Source: Pelodera strongyloides (lineage: Eukaryota; Nematoda; Chromadorea; Rhabditida; Rhabditidae). From it: a stretch of DNA of 64,000 nt. Within the stretch, counting starts at the first letter, position 1. Each line of letters opens with the position of its first letter. This document shows, piece by piece, positions 34,074 to 46,134 of the stretch. The stretch spans positions 173,501-237,500 of the forward strand of contig JAANDG010000147.1 of the NCBI GenBank assembly GCA_036852015.1, read 5' to 3'. The notes under the pieces were generated by a model that was not told where the DNA came from, searched no databases, and was given only the letters and a program-made list of their open reading frames with translations. Position numbers and translations under genes: made by a program.

Positions 34074-34301
34074 TTTTTTGTGTTATCCCCAGAGAGCTAA
34101 GAGTGCGTAAGGAGTGCGAGAGCAGTACAGATACAGAGCTCTCGTGTGCCTAGGTAGCGTTCCCTGTGCGGTGGTGATACGGCCTTTTTTTATAGCTTAT
34201 TTCTACACAAAATAACACTGTTTTAGAACATACGAGGAACGGAAGAGCTATTCTGTTGCCGTATCGGAAGAGCGACACGGAGATAAACGCCCAGACCTCG
34301 C

Positions 34302-34652
34302 TTAATGCACTTGACGTATTTGTGCATAAAGTCTACGCATATCAAAAACCAACCTTCTTGACAATAGGGGCGACATATAAGCACGTTGGACACGAAAGAC
34401 GAGTGCTCTCGCGACCGCTTTGATCAATTTGAAGTACAACACCACAAGCTGGGCAAAAGGCGAGCATAGTAAGCAGAAAATTCTGTCCACACTGAAATGT
34501 TCAAACATAGTAAATGGCATCGTATCAAACATGATGTAAAAACAGCCAGGGTCGTATGAACTTGACATTAAACAGGGGTTTGAACGCGGGGCCAAACAAA
34601 GAGCAAATAATAACACAACAATCCACGCCACGCTTAACTTTACGTTTATCAT
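34302..34652 (-). CDS. Uncertain 116-residue secreted-type open frame
   Basis: Begins MINVKLSVAWIVVLLFALCL, which scores by eye as a signal peptide, followed by CLMSSSYDPGCFYIMFDTMP and a basic, hydrophobic region to a stop. Its 5' end starts 12 bp from the GGGGCCATATCGGGG array. There is no homology I recognise and no splice support, so it may be chance. Confidence 0.2.
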   Translation of the reverse strand: MINVKLSVAWIVVLLFALCLAPRSNPCLMSSSYDPGCFYIMFDTMPFTMFEHFSVDRIFCLLCSPFAQLVVLYFKLIKAVARALVFRVQRAYMSPLLSRRLVFDMRRLYAQIRQVH

Positions 34653-34663
34653 GGGAAATCAAA

Positions 34664-34998
34664 AACCCCGATATGGCCCCGATCACGTCCCCCAAAAAAT
34701 CGGGCCGTGATCGGGGCCATATCGGGGTTTTCTGGAAAAAAATCGGGGTCATATCGGGGTTTTTTGGAAATGATCGGGGCCATATCGGGGTTTTTCGACA
34801 AATAATCGGGGCCATATCGGGGTTTTTTGAAATAATCGGGGTTATATTGGGAACTGTTCCCGATATGGCCCCGATTATTCGTGATCGGGCTTTTTGCGGG
34901 ACGTGATCGGGGCCATATCGGGGTTTTTTGGAAGGATCGGGGTCATATCGGGGTTTTTTCCAAAATAATCGGGGTCATATCGGGGTTTCCACTTTCCT
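34664..34998 (+). mobile_element. GGGGCCATATCGGGG repeat element (family F), copy 3
   Basis: About nine ATCGGGGCCATATCGGGG units with TTTTTTGGAAAT-type linkers. The left part is inverted relative to the rest (CCCCGATATGGCCCCGATCA at 34664). The right end ATCGGGGTTTCCACTTTCCT is the complement of the start of copy 2 at 14818. Confidence 0.85.
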
Positions 34999-35761
34999 GT
35001 GTATAAGAACAATAATTACAAGGAAATTGAATGAAAGTAAAAAAACGAAAAATAAAATAAAAGGGGCGGTGTCAGAAAACCGCGCGTTCATAGTAATTGA
35101 TAAAAGCTACATGAAATAACAAAGAACGAAAATTAGGCCAAAATTCAATCCGAAGAATGACGACCTCCACGGAAGTTTTGTTATTTCTATAATGTAATAT
35201 GCTGTAATGGTTTATGAAGTAACATAAAATGTGACAGTGATGGCATATATAGCTGATCAAACCTAGTTTTGCTTCTTAAATCAAATACATGTACACGTTT
35301 CGTAAATATATTGCTCAACCCGCCCCCACCCCACCATATTCTGAGAACCATCTGCACATTGCCGGAGGTTCTCTCTCTCTATCTCCTTGAATTCAAATTT
35401 CCACTGTACATACCGCAGCCGCGGCAGCGAAAACTGAGAAAGGTGTACAGAGAGCTAAACATAAGCCAATTTCAAAGATTAGTCGAAATACGGATTGTCA
35501 TATCATCATTCGCATATTTACATTGTGAACTGAGATTATTAATTAATAATGGTAACAAAATACTCCATCTTCATGCAAAAGTTAAGGTGGTGTCCAATGG
35601 TGTCCAGTGGTGTCTGGGTGTCCATGGTGTATTATCCAATAGGTCCCAGTTTCCTCACTGATAACCTGTTTCACACCAAATGAATAAGTGAATCGGACCA
35701 AACGAGATTATCGATTGATAAACTGATACAATTAATTCAATTCCTTTTATGAGCTGCTCAC

Positions 35762-35876
35762 CTGTGGCCGTATGCACGAACGCCGGGAATATGCTCCCAG
35801 GCTCCCAATGGGAGGTGAGAGAACGAGAGGGAGCACACGAATCAGTTTCCCGCTGTTCGTGGATACGGCCACTGAA
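35762..35876. mobile_element. Foldback family G, copy 3
   Basis: CTGTGGCCGTATGCACGAAC at the left and CTGTTCGTGGATACGGCCAC at the right. Confidence 0.75.
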
Positions 35877-36200
35877 GGCTTCGATACCTTAGCCGGCGGA
35901 AAGTAAGAATATTCGCCCGCCAAGGATTTACGCCCGTACCCGGGTGCTCCACCTAAGCAACAGTGTTCGCTATTTCTTGTTTTTTTTTTGCTATTTCAAC
36001 AGTATAATTCGCTCTTGTGTGTGTTATGTTATTGTTTTTATTCCTGAGGTAATGCACGAAAATTCAAAAATCTTAACTATGGCGAAACACTCAATCTTAT
36101 TGGTAATTGGTTTGTAGCAAGGTGTTACTCTTTTATAAACGATCCTCAAGCTAATCGTTACATGTGGCTTAATTTGCCAACCGTTTCATCATCATTTTAT

Positions 36201-36605
36201 ACCAGCCGTTCGAAGAGCCCTACGGGCTCTTCTCCGACTGGAGGAATCGGCCTTCGGCCGATTGTTTCCCTATTTAAAACACTCACACGTCAAGTCATTT
36301 ATGATTGGGGAAACGTATAATATGAGTCTGGATCTATATTAGAATAATGGTAACATGCAAATTTGCCATTGAAGTGAAGGTGCTGTATGTGGAGCAGCGG
36401 GTTACCCGTATCATAAGCTAGCATAGCTCAACCGGTAGAGCGTTGGACTGTGAATCGAGAGGTTGTGCGCTGATGTGGGTTCGAATCTCGCCAGCCACAA
36501 AGATTTTGTGTACTCTTTCGATCGAAGGATTTTCTTTATGAAGGGATTTCGTTGTGCACATAAAAACAAACCCGTGACAAACTCTTCTCCTTTATATAAT
36601 AAGAT
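36201..36605 (+). mobile_element. Composite element: hairpin head, tRNA-like middle, TATATAATAAG tail (copy 1)
   Basis: Head: two perfect hairpins, GAAGAGCCCTACGGGCTCTTC (36213-36233, quoted 21 as two arms GAAGAGCCC and GGGCTCTTC) and ATCGGCCTTCGGCCGAT. Middle (about 36419-36500): TAGCATAGCTCAACCGGTAG A-box and GGGTTCGAATCTCG B-box, tRNA-His-like loop CTGTGAA. Tail: CTCCTTTATATAATAAGATG. The second copy at 46825-47231 preserves all parts, so it moves as one unit. Confidence 0.75.
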
Positions 36606-36815
36606 GATGCACACTTACATACTTTATATAATGTGTCAATAAATTATTATTATTATAACAGTTTAGGTTTAGAAGGTAAAAAAAGATAAAGTGCACCCCG
36701 TTTTATTAACCGAAATCCGCGGAAATGGTGCAGGGTCTTGCACAGCAAGATAGCATGGATAACTTGAAGCCTCCCAGGTGGCCAACCAGCTCGGGAGCCG
36801 ATTTATCTCTGCCGC

Positions 36816-36895
36816 GCATGGGAGGGGAATCGAACCCATGAGCCAATGACTAGTACAGCGGTAACCAGTAACCAATCCACCGCCAGGCTTCCAAG
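36816..36895 (-). mobile_element. tRNA-like SINE head
   Basis: Minus strand carries TGGCGGTGGATTGGTTACTG (A-box region) and GGGTTCGATTCCCC (B-box). Similar to the minus-strand tRNA-like sequence at 44367-44440. Confidence 0.5.
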
Positions 36896-36928
36896 CACAG
36901 TTAGCAGTTATAGTGCAAAGTTTCCTTT

Positions 36929-37097
36929 AAAGCGAAATACCGGCCGGTTTTTGAAACGCATCGTGGATAACTGAATTCTTATGTATTTATGCTAACTTAC
37001 TCGATTTTAGCTCGTTTTTTATTCTAATTTGTGTTCATTTGCATATCATGCTGGTGTACTTGATGTGTTCCAAAAACAGGCCGTTGTTTCGCTTTAA
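36929..37097. mobile_element. CCGGCCGG MITE (family A), copy 9
   Basis: AAAGCGAAATACCGGCCGG at the left; right end diverged (CAGGCCGTTGTTTCGCTTT). Confidence 0.85.
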
Positions 37098-37164
37098 AGT
37101 AACAAAATAAAGTGGGTTCGCACTAACTTACTAAAGATGTAGTTTTGTCATCAGAAACACATTC

Positions 37165-37348
37165 CACGAAAAACATTATTATGGCGGAGACCGTTTATAA
37201 AATGCGTATTTGTACCAGTAAGGAGATATGAGGGCCGTCGTTTGGAACTACATGAGCATATTTTTTTAATTTGCAGGTTTTTTTTTGCAAAAATACGGTA
37301 GTTTTGACAGAACACGGACATTTTTGGTATACATGGAAACTCCATTGC
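37165..37348. mobile_element. Inverted-repeat element family E, copy 5
   Basis: Right end GGTATACATGGAAACTCCATT and interior AAAAATACGGTAGTTTTGAC, as in the copies at 10019 and 22789. The left end is degenerate. Confidence 0.55.
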
Positions 37349-37424
37349 ATAATTAATACAATGGACAGGCCCATCAAAGTAAAATTATATTTACGATACG
37401 CTCATATTTATTATGATGTATTTT

Positions 37425-37692
37425 TATTACAATAGATACAAACCAAATTTCACCTACATTCACCCTGGGAAACTTTTTCCGATGCGCTCAGCGTATATTC
37501 ATACCGTAAAACTGCAGATATCAAAGATGTCTACGCAAATTTATCGCGAAATTCGAATGCGATCAAAATTTGCATAACAGTCTTGAAATCTGCAGTTTTA
37601 CGGTATACATATACGATGAGCTCACTGGGAAAAATTCCCAGGGTAAATCGGTAAATGTAGGTAAAATTTGGTTTCTATATATTGTAATAAAA
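37425..37692. mobile_element. Foldback element with nested inverted repeat
   Basis: Outer arms TTATTACAATAGATACAAACC / TATATTGTAATAAAA and CACCTACATTCACCCTGGG; inner arms TACCGTAAAACTGCAGATAT and its complement at 37585-37605. It resembles an element inserted into another. Confidence 0.7.
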
Positions 37693-37860
37693 ATTCTTTA
37701 TATTAATTACACTCAAATGTGGTTGTGAAAACCGTTTTGCTTACAATTAGTATGCTAAATTGCGGAAGATATTCCGAAATAAGATCCTCAAAAATGTAGC
37801 TCAGCTTGAGCTGAAAATGCGTTTCTGAGCCTAACCGCTTTTAATGTAATGCCTTGAGGC

Positions 37861-38041
37861 GAAGTACGGAAATACCGGCCGGTTTTTGAAACCCCGAGTA
37901 GGCCAGCATTCGTATGCAGCTCATGCAAATGAACATAAATTAGAATAAAAAATCGAGATGAATTCGAGCCAATTAGCACAAATACATAAGAATTCAGTTA
38001 TCCACGATGTGTTTCAAAAACCGGCCTGTATTTCGCTTTAA
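37861..38041. mobile_element. CCGGCCGG MITE (family A), copy 10
   Basis: GGAAATACCGGCCGGTTTTT at the left and CCGGCCTGTATTTCGCTTT at the right. Confidence 0.8.
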
Positions 38042-38166
38042 TCATGAATTAAACATTTATCTTCACAAATTGAAAACCACTCTTACTGCAAATTAGAGAT
38101 AGCCAAAATATGAAGATGTACGAGGCAGAGAAAAATATAAGGGAGAGAGTTATATATTGAGACTAA

Positions 38167-38167
<1 letters not shown>

Positions 38168-38195
<28 letters not shown>
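38168..38195. repeat. (AG)n microsatellite
   Basis: About 28 bp of AGAGAG just upstream of the BPI start. Confidence 0.9.
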
Positions 38196-38197
<2 letters not shown>

Positions 38198-38398
38198 GAG
38201 AGATTTTCTGGTTGAGAGAAACAAAGATTGAGAACTCTGCCTAAAAATGGATGAATTCGCACTCTCAGGTTCGCTTGGAAAAGTGGGCGGAGCTTAGAGA
38301 AAGATCTGCGCGAGACTGGCGAGTCTCATTTTTCCCTACATGCACACAATACAAACGTAAAATTTGAAAATTTTGGATCTCAAATTCAAGGATTAGGA

Positions 38399-40705
38399 AT
38401 GTGGCGACGCTTGATATTCATTGTTTTACAGGTAAGCAGTTTTGAATAGAAAAATTAAAGCTAAATACCGGCCTGTTTTTGAAACGCATCGTGGACGACT
38501 GAATTCCTATGTATTTATATTAATTTGCTCGAATTTAGCTCGATTTTTTATTCCAATTTATGGTCAATTGCATAGACTGCATAGGAATGCTGGTGTACTC
38601 GATCTCGATGTGTTTCAAAAACCGGCTGGTGTTTCGCTTTAACTTATGAAAATGAAGTTAAGAATGCTGGTCTATTCGATGTGTTTCAAAAACCAGCCGA
38701 CATTTCGCTTAAAAAAAACTAATTTTTTCCTGGTTTGACTAACTAGAGAGAAACCCACACAGGCTGGGGATATTCCAGAAGTCCTATATACTTGTTGAAC
38801 GCACTGTACCTAACTTGAGTAATAGCATATTCATGCTTTAGACAAATCACTTAGGATTTTTAGGATAGATGCTCTTTCTCCAGTTTCATAATATAAAACA
38901 TTCTGTTTTCATCAAATCCGCCACATTGTACAGTTTTTAAGACGTCTTTTAGAACTTTGCCTCCTTGAAAGATTTTTTCTTTTTTTTTCTATCTAATAAT
39001 TATTTTGCACTATTCACAATATTGTCTTTATAGAAAAACGCTGGGATTTATTTTTATTTATAGCTAAATACACCAATTTTAAAAAGTATTTTCTTCGGTA
39101 CTTATCTATTTGTTTCACAACATATGTATGCACTAATTTCTCAAGAAAATTTTGTGGTAGTCCGCAAGACATAAGATGTCATAATAACTCCCTATGATGT
39201 GCAAAAATTAAAGGTTTGTATAAAAATCAATATTAATAAAAGCACATGAAAACATGACGGAACCCAGCCGGTTGTACTCTTTTTGTCAAAAATTTCTATA
39301 GAAAATCGCTTTGGTGGCCTGAATCTGCTCAGACTCATACAGGATTACAGTGTGCAAATTTATCGATAAACATCACAGCGTAAGTAACTTCTATTTTTCA
39401 AAGCGTTATGTCATGTGGTTTTTAAAGCCATGGTGCATCTGCATTCCGATAATTTTTCATCTGTGCACATACTATCACACAATTTCCATACAATTGGGAC
39501 ATATGCATTTGGCGTACACGAGTTCGAAAACCATGTGCCGTATCGCTTTACTGATCAATGCTCAGGTGTTTAAATATAGAGCTTCTCACTAATCAATAAT
39601 AGCTGTATTTTCGCTTTTCCTTTCAGCTAATGTCTCAAGCACAACGAGATAACAAATATAGGTCGTTTGTGCCCGACAAGATCTACAGATATATATCGTA
39701 GCTCATTGAAAATAAGTAGTCCGGTTTTCACCTTTTTTTCAGTATTCTAGTTTCTGCAGTGTTTCCATTTTTGGCTGGACTTTCTTGATGTTGGATTTTT
39801 TCATCTACATACTGTATTACAACATCATAAATAAGTAAAATATATTATTTGTACGTCAACGTTCGAGTGTCATATCCATATCCTACGAAGACGCATTTTT
39901 CTGCGCAGGCTTGAAATCTCGGGGGTTGGAATTTGATATTTACAAATATACATATTACTGAATTTGTTCAATAAAGATAGAGTAACCAGGTATCCCAACA
40001 GCATTACAACTCATTGCAAATGCAGGAAATACATTGTAATTTTTTCTTAGAACTGCTATTTTATAGTAAGAGAAAGAACGACTTCCCATCTATCATTTTA
40101 GTGCATTGAGTTGGATCACGAAAACAAGACCTGATATTTTGTCTTCCTGCAAGATTTTTTTTTGAAAAACATGATTTTTTCACTGCTTTTAAGGCTACTA
40201 AGAGCGAAACTAAAAGTCTCTTGAATCTTGAAACTATTGTAAACTGACTATAGAGTGTAGGCCGCATACTTTTGATGCACAAAACTTAAAGCGAAATACC
40301 GGCCCGTTTTTGAAACGCATCGTGGGCAACTGTATTCTAACTAGTTGCCCGAATTTAGCTCGATTTTTTTATTCTAATTTATGTTCATTTGCATACTCTG
40401 CATAAGAATGCTGGTGTACTCGATGTGTTTCAAAAACCGGCAGGTATTCCGCTTTAACCATATTTATATCTGATCTCCTTGATTTGTTTAAAATTTCAAA
40501 ATCAAACTGGATTTCCGTGCCCGTTTTCATGCGCTTGTAAGCTTTTAATTACCGGTTTGGGCATGGCTAAGCCGAAGGAATAAAGAATATAGAGTATACA
40601 TGAACTGGAAGGTGAAAGTTGCAAGCGCTCTCGAAACCAGTTCGGATTCTCGGCGGAAATTAGTTCCATCAATCTACTCTCTCTTTCTCTCTCTTCATCT
40701 CTCCT

Positions 40706-40736
<31 letters not shown>

Positions 40737-43700
40737 CGTCTCTCCCTCTCTCTCTCTCTCTCCGTCTACCCTCTCTTTTCTTTACCTTTTTGTGTTTTAT
40801 GCTGTTTGCAAAGTTCTCCTTCCTATATACTAAATCGTTACCAGACATGTAAATAGTAAATGGGTGGAATAGCGTTGCGTATTTGGCCAAAATAATAACA
40901 AACTCTTTGGCTCGGTCGGGCTCGCTGTTATGTTATAAGTGGAAAAGAAATCAGGCGAATAAATCAATGTTCCTTGTTAGATTATGGCTTGGGAAATTAA
41001 AGTGATATGACACGTGGTTTGCGAACCGTCTGATATACATCTGCATTGTCACCTATATTATGCATACGGTGTACTGCACCCTTCGAATAAAGATTTGAAG
41101 ATTTGGAATTTATAATTTAAAATAATGCACAGAATGCAACACATGAGACTTTTCAAGGCTCATATATAAAGATAAAAAGATAGAGTACCGGGTTATATCA
41201 ACCGAATCCGCAGAAACGGTTGGTAGCATCGTTGGTCAGTCAGATTTAAAAACCGAATCCGCAGAAAATCGAATTTATGTTTTTTTTTCAGCTCTGCTCA
41301 ATTGCCCTCGCTCAATCACCAAAGCCTTCAATACGAGTTCGAATAAATCGCGGAGTGTTCGAGCAAGCATCTAGCATCGTTGGTCAGTCAGATTTAAAAG
41401 CCTTATCGTACCTACTTTGGGAAATTTGCACATGATACGCATTTCCTATGTATCCTATGCAAAGTGTGTGCCCGAAGCTTGCCGGACGGGCACACACTTT
41501 TCATGGGATACATAGGAAATTCGTATCATATGCAAATTTTCCAAAGTACGGCTTTAATATACAATTAGCATCTAGTTAGGTTTTACTATCGTATCAAAAA
41601 AATTAGAATGCAGTCAGAAGACAGCTGAATAGTGGTAGGCACCATTAGGGATTATATTTATGCTCATACCTTCTTATCTTCTGAAAATCACCGTATCAAC
41701 CTTAGACCGTGGTAATACCATTTCTATATACGACTTCTATAATATCCATATCTATAATACCTACCTCACGATAGTCTCTCTCTCTCTCTCTCTCTCACTC
41801 TCGGTCTCGTCTGTCTTTTTTAATGTATAATATGCCCTGTACCAAACTGTCAGCCCTGATTAGACTTTCTGTACCTAAACAAAGCGCCGAGATATTTATA
41901 ACCTGTTATATCTTTACTTTATATGACCTATCATGTGTATTGGATAAAAAATACTACATTGCATAGAAAATTATAAAATGGTTATTCTTGTTTTTGTGAC
42001 ACTGTTTCCCTGTAAATAAGTTGGATGTTCGGAGATCGGACCTAACAGAAAAAGGGACAATTTTCAATAAAACTAGTATTTGGTGTGTTATGGGAATACA
42101 TTTTTAGGCATTTTACATCAAACAACAAAGATTTGGAAGTTATAAATTATCATGGACTGGGAATCACATGAATTATAAAACAAAAAATCTTGAAACTCCA
42201 AATAGTGTTATATAATTTATGTTATATTATTTATTAAATTGATTATCCCATCTGTTATTCCTTACTTATCGTGCGCAATTTTATTTTGTTACTATTACAT
42301 TACTTTGTCACTGATATTAGCCAAGACTGCCAAGAACTCCATAATAAGTGCATTAATAAAAAATCTAGTCTTCGTCGATTCATTACTTTTTGTTGTTGTT
42401 ATTGAATAGCAGGTCATGTTACAATATTTTACTTTTTGATCTACAAAAAAAATGAACATTTATGATTTAGTATGTTGCACTTACTGCTTACTGGCAATGA
42501 GATAGATCCATATGTATGACGTGCTGTTTTTACACCTCCAAGAACTATCTATTTATCTAAGCGCATGCACTTTTGCTTTCTTCCAATACCGTAAATTAGC
42601 AATTGTTCTATAGTTCTGAGCATGATGTCTTACTTAGGGTAAAGGGTAAACGATTAGGGTAAAGGATAAAGGTGGGGTAAAAGTTGCGCAAGACGTTTAT
42701 GCCCTAAAATGTGTGCCTTTATGTCTTGATCTTGTTAATTGATCTCCTACAAAGTACCAACATATAAACCCGCAAATGTTTCCATGTATGCTTGTATGTA
42801 CCTAGATATAACTGTACAAAAAGGCTTTCGATAGTTTCTTTTTGTGAGCTCGGCACTACAAGGCCGTTCAACCTTCAAACTAGAACACGGCGAAAACTAA
42901 ACCACTTCCGCTATTTGTTGCTACGTGAAAATTGAGAGAACTGTCACAAAATATTACTTTATATCACAAAAAAAAGTAGAATGATAAGCACAAAACAAAG
43001 TCTCATGTCGAACAAAAATCATAGATCCAAGGACGGTGATTACAGTAAGAAACCAAAGTAATACTTGGGAAAATCAAACGGCTATCACATATATCTTTGT
43101 GACGATATATTTCCGGCAGCATCTTGGCTAACATGTTTTCTCCGTGTATAATTTATGCAGGGAGCAACGTACCATCCCTTTAAAGCGAAATACCGGCCGG
43201 TTTTTGAAACACAGCGACTACACCAGCATTCTCATGCAGCATACCCATACGCAAAGGAACATAAACTTGAATAAAAAATCGAGCTAAATTCGAGCAAATT
43301 GGCATAAATACGTAAGAATTCCCACAATGCCTTTCAAAAACCGGCCGCTATTTCGCTTTAAAATATTTTGCCTTTTCAGCCGGGCTAGTGGAGTATGAAA
43401 CCCCGCGGGTGCAGATTCCCAACACACAACAGTGCTTTGCTGAGGGATGCGTGCAGGTATGGATAAATACTTTTTTTTAAATAATAAAACAAACCGATAA
43501 GCAAGGATTTATATTTTGAGATAATTGCAAGATTTACACACCAGAATTCTTGAGTATTCCGGTGATGTAGACATGTAGATTTTACATGCAAGTAAGGAAG
43601 TAAGTATACATAGTAGATCAAACGTTCCTTAATTCATGGACCTTAGGAAACGAGAAACCATTTGGGCATTTGGCGGCGGGTTCCTGAGCTTTTCCAGGGC

Positions 43701-46091
43701 CAATTTGGTTAATGCCAATGACGTTTTTTGCTTTCGGCAATTATTCTGTTTTCTTGTGTTGCAATGATTACCACCATTTGTTTTTATTTTTATTTTGTTC
43801 ACACTCTTCCGGCGAAATGTTCTTCTTCCACATAGTGCCGGCGATTTGCACTCCTTCTTCCGCACAGTGCCGGCGATTTGCACTTTTTTTCGCACAGTGC
43901 CAGAGATTTGCGCTTAGCGCGCGCTCCCCGATGTCCTTGTGAACTCGTAACCTACCTCTTTGCCATTACCCACATTTCTCCCAAAGTGGGGAAACCCGTG
44001 GGGTCATCCTTGATTGTCATTGTCAAGAAAGAAAGTGAATATTGAAATTGCCAGAGATTAGGGTTTTTTGTTTGGGTTTGTTTCGTAAGAGCAAGGCATA
44101 GAAGAAGAAAACTACAGAATCGTGGAAAAGGGGTTAGTATAATTTAATTTGTTTAAGTTTAGTTTGATAAGTAATATATATATTATAATTTGAAGTATTT
44201 TGCAGCATAATTTAATTAGTGTAAGTATATAATTTGTTATGAAATGCTTTGGGGCAACTTCAATTCCTCTTTCCTCCACTTCCACGGCGGCTACATGAGC
44301 TCACACCTTGAAATGTAAACTAATTTATTGATCAATTTTTAATGTGATCCAAAAATTGGGATATTGCACGAGCGGGAATCGAACCCAGCTTCTTTGGTTA
44401 CCGGTCCACTGCGTTAACCACTACGCCACCCACCGCCAAAGTTTCAAATCACATACTCGTATATGGGCGACAAAAATTTGGCTACGGGCGGCCGTGAAGT
44501 CACTTATACGAGTTGCATTCACTTTCGCTTTATTGGATGAATATGGCATATGTAAGCCTGCAAAATACTGCAATACTTTATCTTTGCTACTTCACTACAG
44601 ACTACACTGCCAGAGAGAATGTCTTGGACTTTCGTTGTTTGACGTTGCGTTGCCTACGCTCATTACTTTCTAAATTGAAAATTTGCCAAACTGGTTGTAT
44701 TTCTGTTTTACGTACAAAATCCTGCGTCACTCGACTTATCTTCTCTCACTTCCATATGGATTACATCACCAAAATAAAACATAAAAAAGTACACGGGAAG
44801 TTGCTTGCATCTTAAAAAAGTAGCTAGCTATAAGCAGATATTGTACAACAAAAACAAAATGAATAAAAAGTGAATTGTGAAAGAATAATACAGTAGAGAT
44901 AGATGTTTGCTGGTTAATAAAAAAAAATGAAATAAAGAAGCAATTCACCATTTGCTACCACAAAATGGTACTGTGGTAGTAAATAGTGAAATATATACCT
45001 TGTAAAGAAGATCCCTTTATGTCGATCATGTGAGTTCCGTTGTCATAACCGATTCCTAGATTGGGAACACTAAAACAAACTAACAAACTATATAGGAAAT
45101 GGGTGAACCCATTTGGTGACGGTTCACTGGTTTTGTAGTGGGCCAGCCCATTTGGTGACCTCTTCGTGACCATGTTGTGACCAACACTCACCGAAAACCG
45201 TCATCAACTGGTCACCAAATGGGCAGGAACCAGTCACCAGATGGGTTTTTCGGTAAAAACCATTTGATGACGGGCCAACGACGGTTTTCGTTGGGTTCGG
45301 CAATTCTTTCGTTTTCGTTTGTATAAATTCCCGAACTATGGGAACGTTTGCAAGTTTACACCCCGTTACTCAATATTTGGCGCAATTGCTAAAAGTGAAA
45401 AACTTATAATTATCTTTCATATCCACGCAAAAATGTATAGTTATAGTTTATAATGTTGCGCCGCCACTCTTGGAACTCGGCTGTCAGAGACTCCGGGAAG
45501 TTTAATAAAGGCCAGTTCGTTCGGCTTCAGAAATGAACCGCACCCCCGTGCACCGTTTCTGCGGATTCGGTTGATTTAGCCGCTACTCTTTGTGTTTTAT
45601 CTTTTTTTTTCAGATTCACTCGTTTCACGTGACCTCCTTCCGTCAGCCATCGCTAGTCACATTTCTACCACATCCTCCCAATCAATTCCTACTTCGTGTG
45701 CAGGATCTCGACTTTTTGTGAGTTACTTATGCTTTTTTTATTTAAAGTGGTATGTCACGTGGTTTGAGAAATCACGCTGAACGAGTGCACTTGTTTGTAA
45801 GAAACTCTGCTCAGGAAATTCCGAGAATTATCAATCGAAATGTGGTAGTTCAGCTTCAGCTTACGTTTCAAAAGCACTCTTTAAAGTGTTATGACACGTG
45901 ATTTGTGAAGCACAACTGCAGTTGATGGTCATCTCTATGTGTTATATGCAAATTTGTCTCTGATAGAATGAGTTCTATTTTGGGAGTTTAAATATTTCAA
46001 AGCTCACGTCATCGCATTCCTCAGGAATTCACATAAAAAGACAATCAGCCGGTAAACGATGCGCGCAAGCTTTCTCTCTCTCTCTCTCTCA

Positions 46092-46134
<43 letters not shown>

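Larger units (their letters stand above)
33168..34187. mobile_element. Foldback family D, copy 3, split by a nested insertion
   Basis: Left end AGAGGCCGTATTCACCAACA to about 33228; right end from about 34090 (AGAGAGCTAAGAGTGCGTAA) to GTGGTGATACGGCCT at 34187. The intact relative at 56246 supplies the expected order (GAGCTAAAGAG, then GGGAGGGCTCCCTG). The interior 33229-34073 is a different element. Confidence 0.75.

Noticed and set aside
34664..34998. CRISPR-like array of evenly spaced repeats
   Set aside because: The linkers are near-identical rather than unique spacers, and the context is eukaryotic.
36419..36500. tRNA-His gene
   Set aside because: The A- and B-boxes are present, but the stems are imperfect and the same sequence recurs inside a 410-bp repeat at 47046, so it is a mobile-element part.
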